Part shown: positions 16,352-25,470 of the stretch, piece by piece
Layout of the letters: the number at the start of each line of letters is the position of its first letter
How positions within the stretch are numbered: position 1 is the first letter of the stretch
Origin: Nitrospiraceae bacterium
GTDB lineage: Bacteria; Nitrospirota; Nitrospiria; Nitrospirales; Nitrospiraceae
Length of the DNA stretch: 64,000 nucleotides
Assembly (NCBI GenBank): GCA_919902505.1
Contig: CAKKRE010000002.1
Coordinates: forward strand, 1 to 64,000
Direction of reading: 5' to 3'
Notes under the pieces: model-generated
What the model was told of the DNA's origin: nothing
Database searches by the model: none
What the model saw: the letters and a program-made list of their open reading frames with translations, nothing else
Translations under genes and position numbers: made by a program

Positions 16352-17401
16352 ATGGGAACCGTTGATGTGGGAAGTCGCCTGCCGCAAACGTCGCCCGCGG
16401 ACAATGAGAAGGAACTCGCGCCACGCGCCATTCTCATCGTTGACGACGAACCATCCATCGGCTTCCTCTTGACTGAAATGCTGCAGTCCACGGGGCACCC
16501 GATTCTCACGGCCGGGTCTGTCAGCGAGGCCCTGACGCACCTGAAATCCCGCCCGATCGCCGTGTTGATCGTCGATGTTCAATTGGCCGGAACAGATGGC
16601 ATTGCTTTCTTGCAACAGGCCTTGGAGGTCGATAGCCGTCTGCTCAGTATCGTCATGACCGGACACGGCAACATCGAACTGGCTGTGCGGGCCATGAAAT
16701 CCGGCGCCGCGGACTTCCTCACCAAGCCGTTCGAAGTCGAATTGGTGAGGCAGTCCGTGTCGAGACTGCTGGAGCTGTACCGCCTCAGGCAGGAGAATAC
16801 GGTCCTCACCCGCACCTTGATTCGTTCCGGCAACATACAGTTGCGGACGGTGCCGCTGGCGGATTTCAGCCGCGGCAATCGGCCCTTCGGAACGGATGAC
16901 GTGACCGAGTTCGAGCGGGGCGTGGCGGAGGGGGAAAAGCGGGTCACGGAGCGGGTCACCGCGTTGCGACAACGGGAACAGGCGCTGGTGGCGTCGCTGA
17001 TGGCGCAATTGGAGGGAAGCTGGCGCAATCTGCACGACACCGTGGAAGAGGAAGTCGCATCCCTTTCGTTCATGATCGCGCAGAAGGTCCTGCGCGAACT
17101 GGTGACGGAGAAACGTGAAGTGATCGTGACGCAGGTACGGACGGCACTGGCCCATTTGCATGAAAGCGGGCTTGTCCGGATCCGGGTGCATCCGTCGGAT
17201 CTTTCGCTGCTCGAAGCGTCGCGGGCGGCATTGAGTCAGACTCCGCATGGGCTATTGACTCTGAAATTTGAAACGGATCCCGGTATTAGCCCGGGGGGCT
17301 GTCTCCTGCAGGCGCAGAGCCTCTTGATCGACGCCACGCTGGATACCCAACTGCTGCGGCTCGGTGAAGCCTTGAGAAAGCGGGACGCCGGTGAAGCTTA
17401 G
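16352..17401 (+). CDS. fliH: Receiver-domain FliH fusion (flagellar ATPase stator with REC domain)
   Basis: Residues 25-145 form a complete response-regulator receiver: acidic pair Asp31/Asp32 (IVDDEPS), phospho-acceptor Asp75 (IVDVQLAG), Thr103 (VMTGHG) and Lys125 (TKPFE). Residues 190-349 are FliH-like: a coiled coil (FERGVAEGEKRVTERVTAL), VEEEVASLSFMIAQKVL, VRIRVHPSDLSLLE, and the ending DPGISPGGCLLQ...LIDATLDTQLLRLGEAL. Ordinary FliH is about 230 residues and begins with a Trp-containing segment that docks on FliN/FlhA; that segment is missing here. The gene abuts fliG and overlaps fliI, so the fusion is not an assembly artefact of distant genes. It implies phospho-control of export. Confidence 0.88.
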   Translation: MGTVDVGSRLPQTSPADNEKELAPRAILIVDDEPSIGFLLTEMLQSTGHPILTAGSVSEALTHLKSRPIAVLIVDVQLAGTDGIAFLQQALEVDSRLLSIVMTGHGNIELAVRAMKSGAADFLTKPFEVELVRQSVSRLLELYRLRQENTVLTRTLIRSGNIQLRTVPLADFSRGNRPFGTDDVTEFERGVAEGEKRVTERVTALRQREQALVASLMAQLEGSWRNLHDTVEEEVASLSFMIAQKVLRELVTEKREVIVTQVRTALAHLHESGLVRIRVHPSDLSLLEASRAALSQTPHGLLTLKFETDPGISPGGCLLQAQSLLIDATLDTQLLRLGEALRKRDAGEA

Positions 17402-18698
17402 CGAACGTCTGGAACAAGTCGAACCCTTATCCGTCACGGGCCGGGTGGCCCAAGCCGTCGGTATCGTCATTGAAGCCTCGGGGCCGTTCACCTCTGTCGG
17501 AGAGGTCTGCGAGATCACCCGCGAGGGTGGTCATGGCGCCGTGATGGCAGAAGTGGTCGGATTCCGTGAGGATCGTGTGTTGTTGATGCCGCTGGGTGAA
17601 ATGCAGGGCATCGGACCGGGCAGCCGGGTCGTGATGAAAGGGCACGTGGCTTCGGTGCCGGTCGGCCCGCAGATGTTGGGGCGCATTTTCGATGGACTCG
17701 GGCACCCGCTGGACGGATTGCCGCCGCTGCGCACCGACGTCCAGGTTCCATTGTATGCGCCTCCGCTGAATCCGTTGCATCGCGCCAGAATTACCCAGCC
17801 GGTGGATCTGGGCATTCGGGCGATCAATGCCCTGTTGACCTGCGGCCAAGGTCAGAAAATCGGTGTGTTCGCCGGTTCCGGGGTGGGGAAAAGCGTCTTG
17901 TTGGGCATGATCAGTCGGTATACGCAGGCCGACGTCAGGGTCATCGCCCTCGTCGGCGAACGGGGACGCGAGGTCAAAGAGTTCCTGGAGCGCGACCTGA
18001 CACCGGAAGCAAGGGCCCGCTCGATCGTGGTGGTCGCGACTTCGGATCAACCGCCGCTGGTGCGCATTCGCGGCGCCTTAGTGGCGACGGCTATCGCTGA
18101 ATATTTTCGCGATTGCGGCAAACATGTGTTGCTGATGATGGATTCCCTTTCCCGCCTGGCCTATAGCCAGAGGGAAGTCGGGCTCGCCATCGGTGAACCT
18201 CCGACCACCAAAGGGTATACACCGTCCGTGTTTGCCGTGTTGCCGAAGCTGTTGGAACGGGTCGGACCGGCACAAAGCGGGGGCAGTATTACAGGCCTCT
18301 ATACCGTGCTTGTCGACGGCGACGACCTGAATGATCCCGTCGCGGACGCCGTGCGCTCCATTCTCGACGGACACATTGTGCTCTCGCGTGAACTCGCCGC
18401 GCGCAATCACTTTCCGGCCATCGATATTCTGCAGAGTACCAGCCGGGTCATGCGGGACATTGTCACGCCGGCACACTATGCCGCGGCACGATTGGTCCTG
18501 GAACGCACGGCGCTCTATCGGCGATCTGAAGATCTCATCACCCTGGGCGCGTATAAGCCGGGCACGAGCAAAGACCTGGATAAAGCCGTGTCCGCTCATG
18601 AGGGCATCACGGCGTTTCTGCGGCAGGAGACGAAGCAGTCCGTCGGGTTGTCGCAGTCCATCGATGCCTTGCTGGCGCTGGCAGGAACGATTCAATGA
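17391..18698 (+). CDS. fliI: Flagellar export ATPase FliI
   Basis: The 435-residue F1-beta-like ATPase has Walker A GVFAGSGVGKSVLLG, Walker B region VLLMMDSLSR, and the type III secretion signature PPTTKGYTPSVFAVLPKLLERVG. It hydrolyses ATP to load export substrates and is held by FliH. The GTG start lies 11 bases before the fliH stop, so the two are translationally coupled. The stop overlaps the fliJ start (ATGA). Confidence 0.95.
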   Translation: MKLSERLEQVEPLSVTGRVAQAVGIVIEASGPFTSVGEVCEITREGGHGAVMAEVVGFREDRVLLMPLGEMQGIGPGSRVVMKGHVASVPVGPQMLGRIFDGLGHPLDGLPPLRTDVQVPLYAPPLNPLHRARITQPVDLGIRAINALLTCGQGQKIGVFAGSGVGKSVLLGMISRYTQADVRVIALVGERGREVKEFLERDLTPEARARSIVVVATSDQPPLVRIRGALVATAIAEYFRDCGKHVLLMMDSLSRLAYSQREVGLAIGEPPTTKGYTPSVFAVLPKLLERVGPAQSGGSITGLYTVLVDGDDLNDPVADAVRSILDGHIVLSRELAARNHFPAIDILQSTSRVMRDIVTPAHYAAARLVLERTALYRRSEDLITLGAYKPGTSKDLDKAVSAHEGITAFLRQETKQSVGLSQSIDALLALAGTIQ

Positions 18699-19135
18699 AC
18701 GTGACCGTGCTTCGCACCTACGCGATCCAACTTGAAGAGGTCGCCAAGCTCGAGTTGGCGGAACTCGCGAGCGCGCTGCAGCAGACAGTCGACCGTATGA
18801 CGATGTTGGATTCGCGGGCGAGGGCGGATGCCGACCAATATTTGCTCCAGGTCCGACAGGGGAGCACCGTGGATCAGGTGTACGGTCACCTCGACGCGAT
18901 GGATCAGGCCATCGCTGCACGGAAGAGCATGGAGCAGATGCAGAGGGATCAACAGGTCAAAATGGAAGACAAACGGGGAGAGCTCCTGGAAGCCATGCAG
19001 TATCGGAAGAAGCTGGACCTCCTCGATGCGCGCGCCGCGCTGGAACGACGTCGACGACGAGAACGGCAGGATCAGCAGCTGCTGGATGAACGAGCCTGGC
19101 GACGGAGTCCATTACAAATGGGAGAACGGGCATGA
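18695..19135 (+). CDS. fliJ: Flagellar export protein FliJ
   Basis: This 146-residue, almost entirely helical and highly charged protein has the heptad pattern of FliJ (LEEVAKLELAELASALQQTVDRM and RKKLDLLDARAALERRRRRERQDQQLLDE). FliJ is the central stalk of the FliI ring and contacts FlhA. Sequence identity in this family is low, so position between fliI and the motE-like gene carries much of the assignment. Both ends are ATGA overlaps. Confidence 0.88.
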   Translation: MNVTVLRTYAIQLEEVAKLELAELASALQQTVDRMTMLDSRARADADQYLLQVRQGSTVDQVYGHLDAMDQAIAARKSMEQMQRDQQVKMEDKRGELLEAMQYRKKLDLLDARAALERRRRRERQDQQLLDERAWRRSPLQMGERA

Positions 19136-19764
19136 CGGCGATTGCGAGAGGTGAGGCTCGAACCCACTGCAGATGGGGGATCCTCAGGGTGGCCTTCGGT
19201 GTGGCCCTGCTTGGAAGTATGGGCACGACAGCCTTCGCGGATGAACTGGCGCCGTCCCCCACAGCCTCGAAGGAAGAACCGAAAGCCGACGCGATCAAGA
19301 ACGAGGTCCAAGGGCCTGCCATCAGCGCGCCACGTGAAATGTTTCAGATGCTGGAGCAGCGCAAACGTGCTCTGGATAAGCGGGAGGCGGCGTTACGCGG
19401 ATCCGAAACGCATCTGCTGGAACTCAAAGCGGAACTCGAACAGATTGTGACGCGGCATGAACAGGCGGTTGAGGCCGAAAAAAAACGTCGCCAGGCAGTC
19501 CAGAGCAAGGCGACGAGTGAAGCGGAGAAGCCCAAGCCGACGGCCAAACCGGGAGGGGCGGCCAATGTCAATCAGACCCAGCTTGCGAAAATCTACGAAG
19601 CGATGCCGGCCGAGGAAGCCGCCGCCCGCCTGGAGCGTATGCCGGATCGGAAGGCGCTCGAAGTGCTACGCCTGATTAAGGGCAAATCTGCCGGCGCGAT
19701 CCTCGCTGAAGTCAAACCGGAGCGCGCAGCCCGCCTGACCGAACAATTGCTGACAGCCCCGTAA
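19132..19764 (+). CDS. MotE-like periplasmic flagellar chaperone
   Basis: The 210-residue protein has an N-terminal signal or anchor segment (FGVALLGSMGTTAFA), a central coiled coil (MLEQRKRALDKREAALRGSE) and a C-terminal MgtE_N-like domain (KIYEAMPAEEAAARLERMPDRKALEVLRLIKGKSAGAILAEV). This is the layout of MotE, which in rhizobia stabilises a periplasmic motility protein. It ends the flgB-to-fliJ transcript; a hairpin follows at 19864-19880. Confidence 0.7.
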   Translation: MTAIARGEARTHCRWGILRVAFGVALLGSMGTTAFADELAPSPTASKEEPKADAIKNEVQGPAISAPREMFQMLEQRKRALDKREAALRGSETHLLELKAELEQIVTRHEQAVEAEKKRRQAVQSKATSEAEKPKPTAKPGGAANVNQTQLAKIYEAMPAEEAAARLERMPDRKALEVLRLIKGKSAGAILAEVKPERAARLTEQLLTAP

Positions 19765-19863
19765 ACAGACCCTTCGTGTCCCGGTGATTCGGCAGGTTTT
19801 GCCGTCACCTCCTGCAGAAACTTCCGTCTTCAAGTTCTCGATTGTAGTCCTCCTTGCGAAAAT

Positions 19864-19880
19864 ACCGCGTCATGCGCGGT
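19864..19880 (+). terminator. Candidate terminator after the motE-like gene
   Basis: ACCGCG, loop TCATG, CGCGGT, then TTTCCC, flanked by AAAA/TTTT that can extend the stem. It lies between the first flagellar transcript and the sigma-54 promoter of fliK. The T-tract is short. Confidence 0.5.
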
Positions 19881-19898
19881 TTTCCCGTTCGACGCGGA

Positions 19899-19914
19899 TG
19901 GCACGGCCTTTGTA
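19899..19914 (+). promoter_or_regulatory. Sigma-54 promoter before fliK
   Basis: TGGCAC-GGCCT-TTGTA agrees with the -24/-12 consensus except for one base at -12. Transcription would begin near 19925, so the ATG at 19915 cannot be in the message. This supports the fliK start at 19963. Confidence 0.7.
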
Positions 19915-19962
19915 ATGCTGTTCCATGACAACGTACGGGGTTCGAAACGGACAGGAACACCT

Positions 19963-21537
19963 ATGGCCACTGACATGCAGCCTTTCTTGAACGGAATTCC
20001 AAGTCACAGCACTCATGCCGCCCCAGTCGCGCGAGATCGCCAGGCGACGGTTCAGGGTTCGGCGCTATCTCGCACATTCGATTCGTTGCTTGAGCGAGCA
20101 GAATCCCAGCGGGCGGCGATGACACCGGAACCGGCCTCAGCCCGAGCCGCATCGAAACCGGCTTCACAGGCTCGCTCGTCGCATCATTCCAAGATGGAAT
20201 CAGACAAGCAAGGAACTGCTCGCTCTACGGAGGCTGCACGACCGGAACGAACCGCCAGCCAGAAAGAAGAGCCCTGTGTGAAGGCCGACTGTGTATCCGA
20301 CACGGAAGTCGAGAGCCCCGATGCTGAAGACAATACTGAACAGGCTGACGATCAGCGCACGCAACGGCAGGAGATCCTTGTGGCCGCGTTGCTTCTTCCT
20401 ACGCCTGCGGTCGCACCGACGGAAATACAGGCCAGTGGTGAACCGGATTTGGAATTGGACACCTCTTCGGATGGGGCCGGGAACGTGGTGCCTACAGCCG
20501 CTGCAGGCCCTTACGAGACGCCTTCCGCTCAGCCCGCAGCGGTGAATCCCTCGGTACAGACCTCTGAAGCGGCACTCGTCGGCCATGCTGGAACGGCCCA
20601 AGCGCAGAATTCGGACATAAAAGAATCCGCTAAAAAAGAACAGCCAGGCGAGGGAATCATTGATATGTCGGCGTTCCCTCATCCCGACAGTCACGATGAG
20701 GCGCGAGAAGTGAGCGCTGATCGAACGGATGCGGCCGTCACCGCGAACACGATCGACCTGGAGAAAGTCACGACTGTCGTCGCGGCTGTCACGACACGCA
20801 CGGCAGAGGCAGGAGCCACGAAACAGGCTGAAGGCGATCCGGTTGACCGGCCCGCATTTCTTGAAGACCTCGCGCAGGACACCCCGGTGAGCACCGAACA
20901 GGGAAGTGCGAATGCCGGGAAATTTCTCGAGAATGAGTCAGAGCCTTTTCCCGACTCTTCCGGCGATGCCGATCGCTCGATGCCGAATCAGGCGATGAGC
21001 AACGGGCCGACCGATCGCTCGTTGTTTCTGGACCGAATGAACGGACTGAATCAACCGGCTCCGTCTCCAAACGACAGCGCCGTCGGCCGTAACGAGGCCG
21101 GCCAGTCCGCTGCGGTCTTGCGAGCCGCTGAATCTGAACGCATGAGTGAACTTCGAGAAGCGTCGCCTGTGGCGCACAGCGTCATGCTGGACTTGGATCC
21201 CCTGGACATGGGCCCCTTGCGGGTTCGTGTCATGATGAACGACCAAACGGTCCATGCGCATATCCGGACGGAACATGGAGAACTGGGACAGGGTCTGTTG
21301 CAACAGGGACAGTCACTGGAATCATCGCTCCGCGCGACAGGTCTGGAAATGGGCATGTTGCGGGTGACTGTCGATCAACAACAGGGGCGAAGCGACAATG
21401 CCTGGATGTTCCACCAACAGCATCAGGATCGCCCGACGACCTCGTCCGGCCAGCGGTCCACGACGGGAGAAGAAGAGCGCAGTGCGAGGGGAGAGACCGG
21501 CGACTACACGAGTGAACGCGTCAGTATATTTGCATGA
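19963..21537 (+). CDS. fliK: Flagellar hook-length control protein FliK
   Basis: The 524-residue protein has a long low-complexity, Ala/Glu/Thr-rich body acting as the molecular ruler. The C-terminal Flg_hook domain is recognisable by [41 protein letters not shown] and then [19 protein letters not shown]. The start is set at 19963 because the sigma-54 promoter implies a message starting after 19915, and AGGA precedes it. FliK measures the hook and triggers the FlhB specificity switch. flgD and flgE follow in the same direction. Confidence 0.88.
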   Translation: MATDMQPFLNGIPSHSTHAAPVARDRQATVQGSALSRTFDSLLERAESQRAAMTPEPASARAASKPASQARSSHHSKMESDKQGTARSTEAARPERTASQKEEPCVKADCVSDTEVESPDAEDNTEQADDQRTQRQEILVAALLLPTPAVAPTEIQASGEPDLELDTSSDGAGNVVPTAAAGPYETPSAQPAAVNPSVQTSEAALVGHAGTAQAQNSDIKESAKKEQPGEGIIDMSAFPHPDSHDEAREVSADRTDAAVTANTIDLEKVTTVVAAVTTRTAEAGATKQAEGDPVDRPAFLEDLAQDTPVSTEQGSANAGKFLENESEPFPDSSGDADRSMPNQAMSNGPTDRSLFLDRMNGLNQPAPSPNDSAVGRNEAGQSAAVLRAAESERMSELREASPVAHSVMLDLDPLDMGPLRVRVMMNDQTVHAHIRTEHGELGQGLLQQGQSLESSLRATGLEMGMLRVTVDQQQGRSDNAWMFHQQHQDRPTTSSGQRSTTGEEERSARGETGDYTSERVSIFA

Positions 21538-21548
21538 TTGGAGGCCCC

Positions 21549-21839
21549 ATGGATATCAGCAAGGTGATTACACAGGCGACACCCACAGACTCATCCACGC
21601 CGACCACCGATGGCCCGAAGCCGCTCGGCAAGGACGATTTCCTGAAGCTGCTCGTCACTCAGCTTCAGCATCAGGATCCGTTGAAGCCGATGGAGAATGA
21701 GGATTTCATCGCCCAGACCGCGCAGTTCTCCCAGCTCGACCAGATGACGAAGCTGGTGTCGCTGATGGAGAAGAGCGTGACGCTGCAGGAAAACGCACAG
21801 AATAAAACTACGACCAGCGGCACGACGGTGGTCGCATAA
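21549..21839 (+). CDS. flgD: Short hook-cap scaffold protein FlgD
   Basis: The 96-residue protein contains the diagnostic FlgD N-terminal region: [40 protein letters not shown]. Typical FlgD proteins are 140-230 residues, with Tudor and Ig-like domains that form the cap plate. Here the protein ends soon after the N-terminal region, and only 72 bases separate it from flgE, so there is no room for a frameshifted remainder. ATG 21549 follows GGAGGC. FlgD caps the growing hook so FlgE can polymerise. Confidence 0.88.
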   Translation: MDISKVITQATPTDSSTPTTDGPKPLGKDDFLKLLVTQLQHQDPLKPMENEDFIAQTAQFSQLDQMTKLVSLMEKSVTLQENAQNKTTTSGTTVVA

Positions 21840-21911
21840 CCCCCGCTGCTTGCGGCGCGAGGGAACGCATAAAGAGCACTGTGCAGTTGTGGTAATAAGG
21901 AGGATGAGATA

Positions 21912-23135
21912 ATGGGCATTTTAACATCGATGTTCACCGCAGTGACCGGGTTGAGCTCCTACGGCAACGCCATGGGGGTGATCGGGAACAATATCGCCAA
22001 CGTCGGCACGGCGGGATTTAAATCCAGCCGGGCGACGTTTTCAGACCTGATATCATCTAGTCTGACTGGTGGAAGCGGTGGCGATCAAGTGGGCCTCGGG
22101 GTGTATATGAACGATGTTCAAACTAACTTCACGCAGGGATCAATCAGCACCACAGGCAATACGTTCGACCTGGCGATCGATGGGAATGGATTTTATCTTG
22201 TGCGGAATAGCTCCGGCGCCGATTTTTACACACGAGCTGGTCAGTTCAAGGTCGACAATCTCGGGCAGGTCGTCGATAGCAGTGGAGCCTTGTTGCAGGG
22301 CTATCAGGCCGATACGAACGGCAATATTACGAGCACCATCGGCGGCATCACGTTGTCGTCGAGTGCGGTGGCGCCTCAGACGACCAGCACGGCAACGATT
22401 CTCGGCAACCTCAATGCCAATGCCTCAGTGCCGACGACAGCCTTCAGCGTCACCGATACCTCCTCCTACAATTTCTCGACCGGGATGACGTTCTACGATT
22501 CCCTAGGAAACTCACATCAAATGCAGTTGTATTTCCGGAAGACGGCGGCGAATGCCTGGGGCGTGTACTCCCAGATTGACGGTGGCACGGCCGCTGCGCA
22601 AACCAATATGACATTTAATGCCAGCGGTGCGCTGACGGCCGGGGGAACACAGAGCGTAACCGCTGCGCTGACCAACGGTGCCACGACACCTCAGACTGTC
22701 ACGGTGAGTCTTGCAGGAATCACTCAATTCGGGTCCGTGTCCGGTATCATTAGTCAAACGCAGAACGGATTTGCCTCTGGAACTCTCGATCAAATCAGCG
22801 TCGATAAACAGGGGCATGTGGTGGCGCAGTTCACCAATGGGCAGACTCGATCTCTGGCGCAAGTGGTTCTGAACCGCTTCTTGAATCCGGATGGTTTGGT
22901 CAGCAACGGTGACAACCACTTCCTTGAAACCATTGAGTCCGGTGCGCCGCTGTCCGGTGCGCCAACGACGAACGGTTTAGGACGAATCTTGTCCGGGACC
23001 GTGGAACAGTCCAACGTGGATCTCGGCAAAGAATTTGTGGACATGATCATCACGCAGCGCGCGTTCCAAGCCAATTCACGCGCGATTACCACCAGCGACG
23101 AAATGTTGCAGGAACTCGTGAACCTCAAGCGCTAA
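21912..23135 (+). CDS. flgE: Flagellar hook protein FlgE
   Basis: The 407-residue protein has the rod/hook N-terminus (FTAVTGLSSYGNAMGVIGNNIANVGTAGFKSSR), the conserved FDLAIDGNGFYLV motif and the C-terminal helix (VDLGKEFVDMIITQRAFQANSRAITTSDEMLQELVNLKR). The middle carries Ser/Thr/Asn-rich beta domains that form the hook surface. FlgE polymerises under the FlgD cap. AAGGAGG lies upstream. A hairpin follows at 23145-23179, which probably ends this transcript. Confidence 0.95.
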   Translation: MGILTSMFTAVTGLSSYGNAMGVIGNNIANVGTAGFKSSRATFSDLISSSLTGGSGGDQVGLGVYMNDVQTNFTQGSISTTGNTFDLAIDGNGFYLVRNSSGADFYTRAGQFKVDNLGQVVDSSGALLQGYQADTNGNITSTIGGITLSSSAVAPQTTSTATILGNLNANASVPTTAFSVTDTSSYNFSTGMTFYDSLGNSHQMQLYFRKTAANAWGVYSQIDGGTAAAQTNMTFNASGALTAGGTQSVTAALTNGATTPQTVTVSLAGITQFGSVSGIISQTQNGFASGTLDQISVDKQGHVVAQFTNGQTRSLAQVVLNRFLNPDGLVSNGDNHFLETIESGAPLSGAPTTNGLGRILSGTVEQSNVDLGKEFVDMIITQRAFQANSRAITTSDEMLQELVNLKR

Positions 23136-23144
23136 GGAGAGACA

Positions 23145-23179
23145 GCCCTGTTGCCGCTCGCTAGAGCGCGCAGCAGGGC
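23145..23179 (+). terminator. Hairpin after flgE, probable transcript end
   Basis: GCCCTG...CAGGGC arms with further imperfect pairing and an inner GCTCGC/GCGCGC region. No clear T-run follows, so factor-assisted termination is possible. The rest of 23180-23410 shows no gene. Confidence 0.4.
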
Positions 23180-23412
23180 CCAAGTCGGCAATTTCTACCT
23201 AGCGCCTCGCCGACATACCGCCCCCTCGCGTGTTCTCGCCTTCGTCAACATTCTGTCGGCTTTCTCGACGCGCGCGTCACCCCACTGACAACGTCATCCG
23301 CCCGGCAATCGAGCCTAGGCGTCTGCGGAACGTAGCAGCCTGAAATCATGATGTTAGCTCACGTGCCGCGCTGTCCCCCGTCTGCGTGGAAGTGCGTGCG
23401 CCGTTCCCTGCG

Positions 23413-23428
23413 TGGCATATGCATTGCA
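23413..23428 (+). promoter_or_regulatory. Sigma-54 promoter before fliL
   Basis: TGGCAT-ATGCA-TTGCA is an essentially perfect -24/-12 element. The start would be near 23439, 32 bases before the fliL ATG at 23471, which has GGAGGT. It probably drives the long fliL-to-flhG/fliA run. An open frame from 23348 across it is spurious. Confidence 0.8.
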
Positions 23429-23470
23429 CAACCGAGCAGCGCCGGCAAACATTGTCCGCAGGAGGTCTGT

Positions 23471-24013
23471 ATGTCAGAAGTAGCTGAAGAGAAGGCGCCC
23501 GCCGCGCCGGCCGCGCCAGCGGGAATGCCCATGAAAATGGTTCTTATCCTCCTGGGAGGGACGCTGATCGTCGCGCTCGGCGGAGCATTTGCGATGTTCA
23601 AAATGATGTCCGGATCGTCCGAGAAACCGACTGCCGAAGGCGCCGTAGAAAAGCCGGCGGCTCACGGGGAAGTTGCGGCGAAAGAAGGCGGGCACGCTGC
23701 GGGAGGCGAGACGGGGGCGATCGCCGATCTGGATCCCTTCATCGTCAATCTAGCCGATTCGCCTGAAGTGCGGTACCTCAAAGTGACGATGAAACTCGAA
23801 ATGGACACCCCTAGTGCCGTCGAGGACGTCAAGGCCCGCACACCGCAGATTCGAGATGCCATACTGGTCTTGCTGACCAGTTTAGATTCCGTGACTGCGC
23901 GCTCTCCGCAGGGTAAATACAAGCTGCGCGAAGACGTGGCACAGCGCATCAACGGCCTCCTTCCAAAAAAATCGGTGAAGACGGCGTACTTCACGGACTT
24001 TGTCATTCAGTAG
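23471..24013 (+). CDS. fliL: Flagellar basal-body-associated protein FliL
   Basis: The 180-residue protein has a short cytoplasmic Ala/Pro-rich N-terminus, one membrane helix (MVLILLGGTLIVALGGAFAMF), a flexible linker and a periplasmic domain with DLDPFIVNLADSPEVRYLKVTMKLEMD and the C-terminal YFTDFVIQ typical of FliL. It forms a ring around the stator and raises torque. ATG 23471 is set by GGAGGT and by the sigma-54 promoter. Confidence 0.93.
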   Translation: MSEVAEEKAPAAPAAPAGMPMKMVLILLGGTLIVALGGAFAMFKMMSGSSEKPTAEGAVEKPAAHGEVAAKEGGHAAGGETGAIADLDPFIVNLADSPEVRYLKVTMKLEMDTPSAVEDVKARTPQIRDAILVLLTSLDSVTARSPQGKYKLREDVAQRINGLLPKKSVKTAYFTDFVIQ

Positions 24014-24038
24014 CGCATCGGCTCTTTTTGAGGGCGTG

Positions 24039-25010
24039 ATGGATAAGATACTTTCCCAGGAAGAAATCGATGCCTTAATGGGCGGCGTCATGTCCGGCGA
24101 AGTCGAGACGGCCTCGAAGGAGGAGGAAGACCCGGGCGGGGTCAAAACGTATAGCCTCACCAGCCAGGAACGCATCATTCGCGGGCGTATGCCCACGATG
24201 GAGATGATCAACGATCGCTTCACGCGTCAGCAATCCATAGCCTGGAGCGCCGTGTTGCGCGAGAAGATCGAATTCAGCGTCCTCGGTACCCACATCATGA
24301 AGTTCGGGGACTTCATTCAAAAAGTTCCGGTTCCCTCCTCCTTCAATCTGTTCGCCATGGAGCCGATGCGAGGCAACGGGCTCTACGTCATGGATGCCAT
24401 GCTGGTGTACCTGATTGTGGACTTCTTCTTCGGTGGAAAAGTGCAAACGCATGTGAAGCCTGAAGGCAGAGAGTTCACCACCATTCAAGTTCGGCTGATT
24501 AAGAAGCTGGTTCAGCAGGCGCTGGCCGATCTGGAGAAAGCCTGGCAGGCCGTAATGCCGGTGAAGATCGGGTATTTACGATCGGAGAGCAACCCGCAGT
24601 TCGCCATGGTCGTGACGACGTCTGAAATCGTCGTCGTGGTGACGTTGCAGGTGCACCTGGGCGACATCTCCCGTGAAATGTTTATCGCCTATCCCTACTC
24701 CATGTTGGAGCCGATCAAAGAAAAACTATACTCCGGTTTGTTTGCCGACAATGTCGAGCAGGACAGCAGTTGGGGCAGTCGTTTCAAGGATTCCTTACAG
24801 GAATGCGACGTGGCGATGACGGTGCAATTGGGAACCGCGCGTATCAATGTGCAGGACTTGCTCAATTTCAACCCCGGCGATGTGTTGATGCTCGACCAAC
24901 ATCCCGGCGATCCGATGCTGTGCCTGGTCGAGGGCGATCCGAAATTTCAAGGGCAGCCCGGGATCTTTAAGGGCAATCATGCGTGCCGCGTGACCAAGAT
25001 ATTGGGGTAG
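24039..25010 (+). CDS. fliM: Flagellar motor switch protein FliM
   Basis: The 323-residue protein begins MDKILSQEEIDALMGGV, the N-terminal CheY-binding segment of FliM, followed by a CheC-like middle domain and a FliN-like C-terminal domain (VAMTVQLGTARINVQDLLNFNPGDVLMLD). ATG 24039 is chosen because it starts exactly at that conserved segment. FliM is the main part of the C ring and receives the chemotaxis signal. Confidence 0.95.
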   Translation: MDKILSQEEIDALMGGVMSGEVETASKEEEDPGGVKTYSLTSQERIIRGRMPTMEMINDRFTRQQSIAWSAVLREKIEFSVLGTHIMKFGDFIQKVPVPSSFNLFAMEPMRGNGLYVMDAMLVYLIVDFFFGGKVQTHVKPEGREFTTIQVRLIKKLVQQALADLEKAWQAVMPVKIGYLRSESNPQFAMVVTTSEIVVVVTLQVHLGDISREMFIAYPYSMLEPIKEKLYSGLFADNVEQDSSWGSRFKDSLQECDVAMTVQLGTARINVQDLLNFNPGDVLMLDQHPGDPMLCLVEGDPKFQGQPGIFKGNHACRVTKILG

Positions 25011-25039
25011 AGCTTCCCGGAACCAAAGGAGATTTGCGC

Positions 25040-25414
25040 ATGGGCAACGGAGACACAACTGCACCGTCGGACGCGTCCACTGCCGGCGCCGGGGACATCA
25101 ACGTGCAACCGACCTCGTTTCCCCCTGTCGACAATCAGAACGCCGTGCCCGCCAACAAGAACATCGAGTTTGTGCTCGATATTCCGCTGCAAGTGACCGT
25201 GCAGATCGGCTCGACACGGATGCTGATCCGGGAGTTGCTGCAGTTGGGGCAGGGGTCGGTCATCGAACTCAACAAGCTGGCCGGCGAACCGATGGAAGTG
25301 TTGGTCAATAACAAATTGGTCGCGCGCGGCGAAGTCGTTGTGGTCAACGAAAAGTTCGGGATTCGCCTCACAGATGTCGTGAGTCCGAATCAGCGCATTC
25401 AGCAACTCGGGTAA
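25040..25414 (+). CDS. fliN: Flagellar motor switch protein FliN
   Basis: The 124-residue protein has a variable N-terminus and a SpoA-type C-terminal domain (LDIPLQVTVQIGSTRMLIRELLQLGQGSVIELNKLAGEPMEVLVNNKLVARGEVVVVNEKFGIRLTDVV). It builds the base of the C ring and docks FliH. ATG 25040 follows AAAGGAG. Since FliH here carries a receiver domain at its N-terminus, the usual FliN docking contact may differ. Confidence 0.95.
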   Translation: MGNGDTTAPSDASTAGAGDINVQPTSFPPVDNQNAVPANKNIEFVLDIPLQVTVQIGSTRMLIRELLQLGQGSVIELNKLAGEPMEVLVNNKLVARGEVVVVNEKFGIRLTDVVSPNQRIQQLG

Positions 25415-25470
25415 TCGGCGCAACGTCGGCAATGCCGCCGCTCCGGCAGCGAGAGGAATGAACGATCTCC

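Noticed and set aside
19915-19962. ATG at 19915 as the fliK start
   Set aside because: It directly follows the sigma-54 -12 element and lies before the predicted transcript start. ATG 19963 has AGGA upstream.
21840-21911. A frameshifted C-terminal part of FlgD
   Set aside because: Only 72 bases lie between flgD and flgE, and no frame there encodes FlgD-like sequence. The protein is simply short.
23348-23470. N-terminal extension of FliL from ATG 23348
   Set aside because: The extension runs across the sigma-54 promoter and has no ribosome-binding site. ATG 23471 has GGAGGT and starts a normal FliL.
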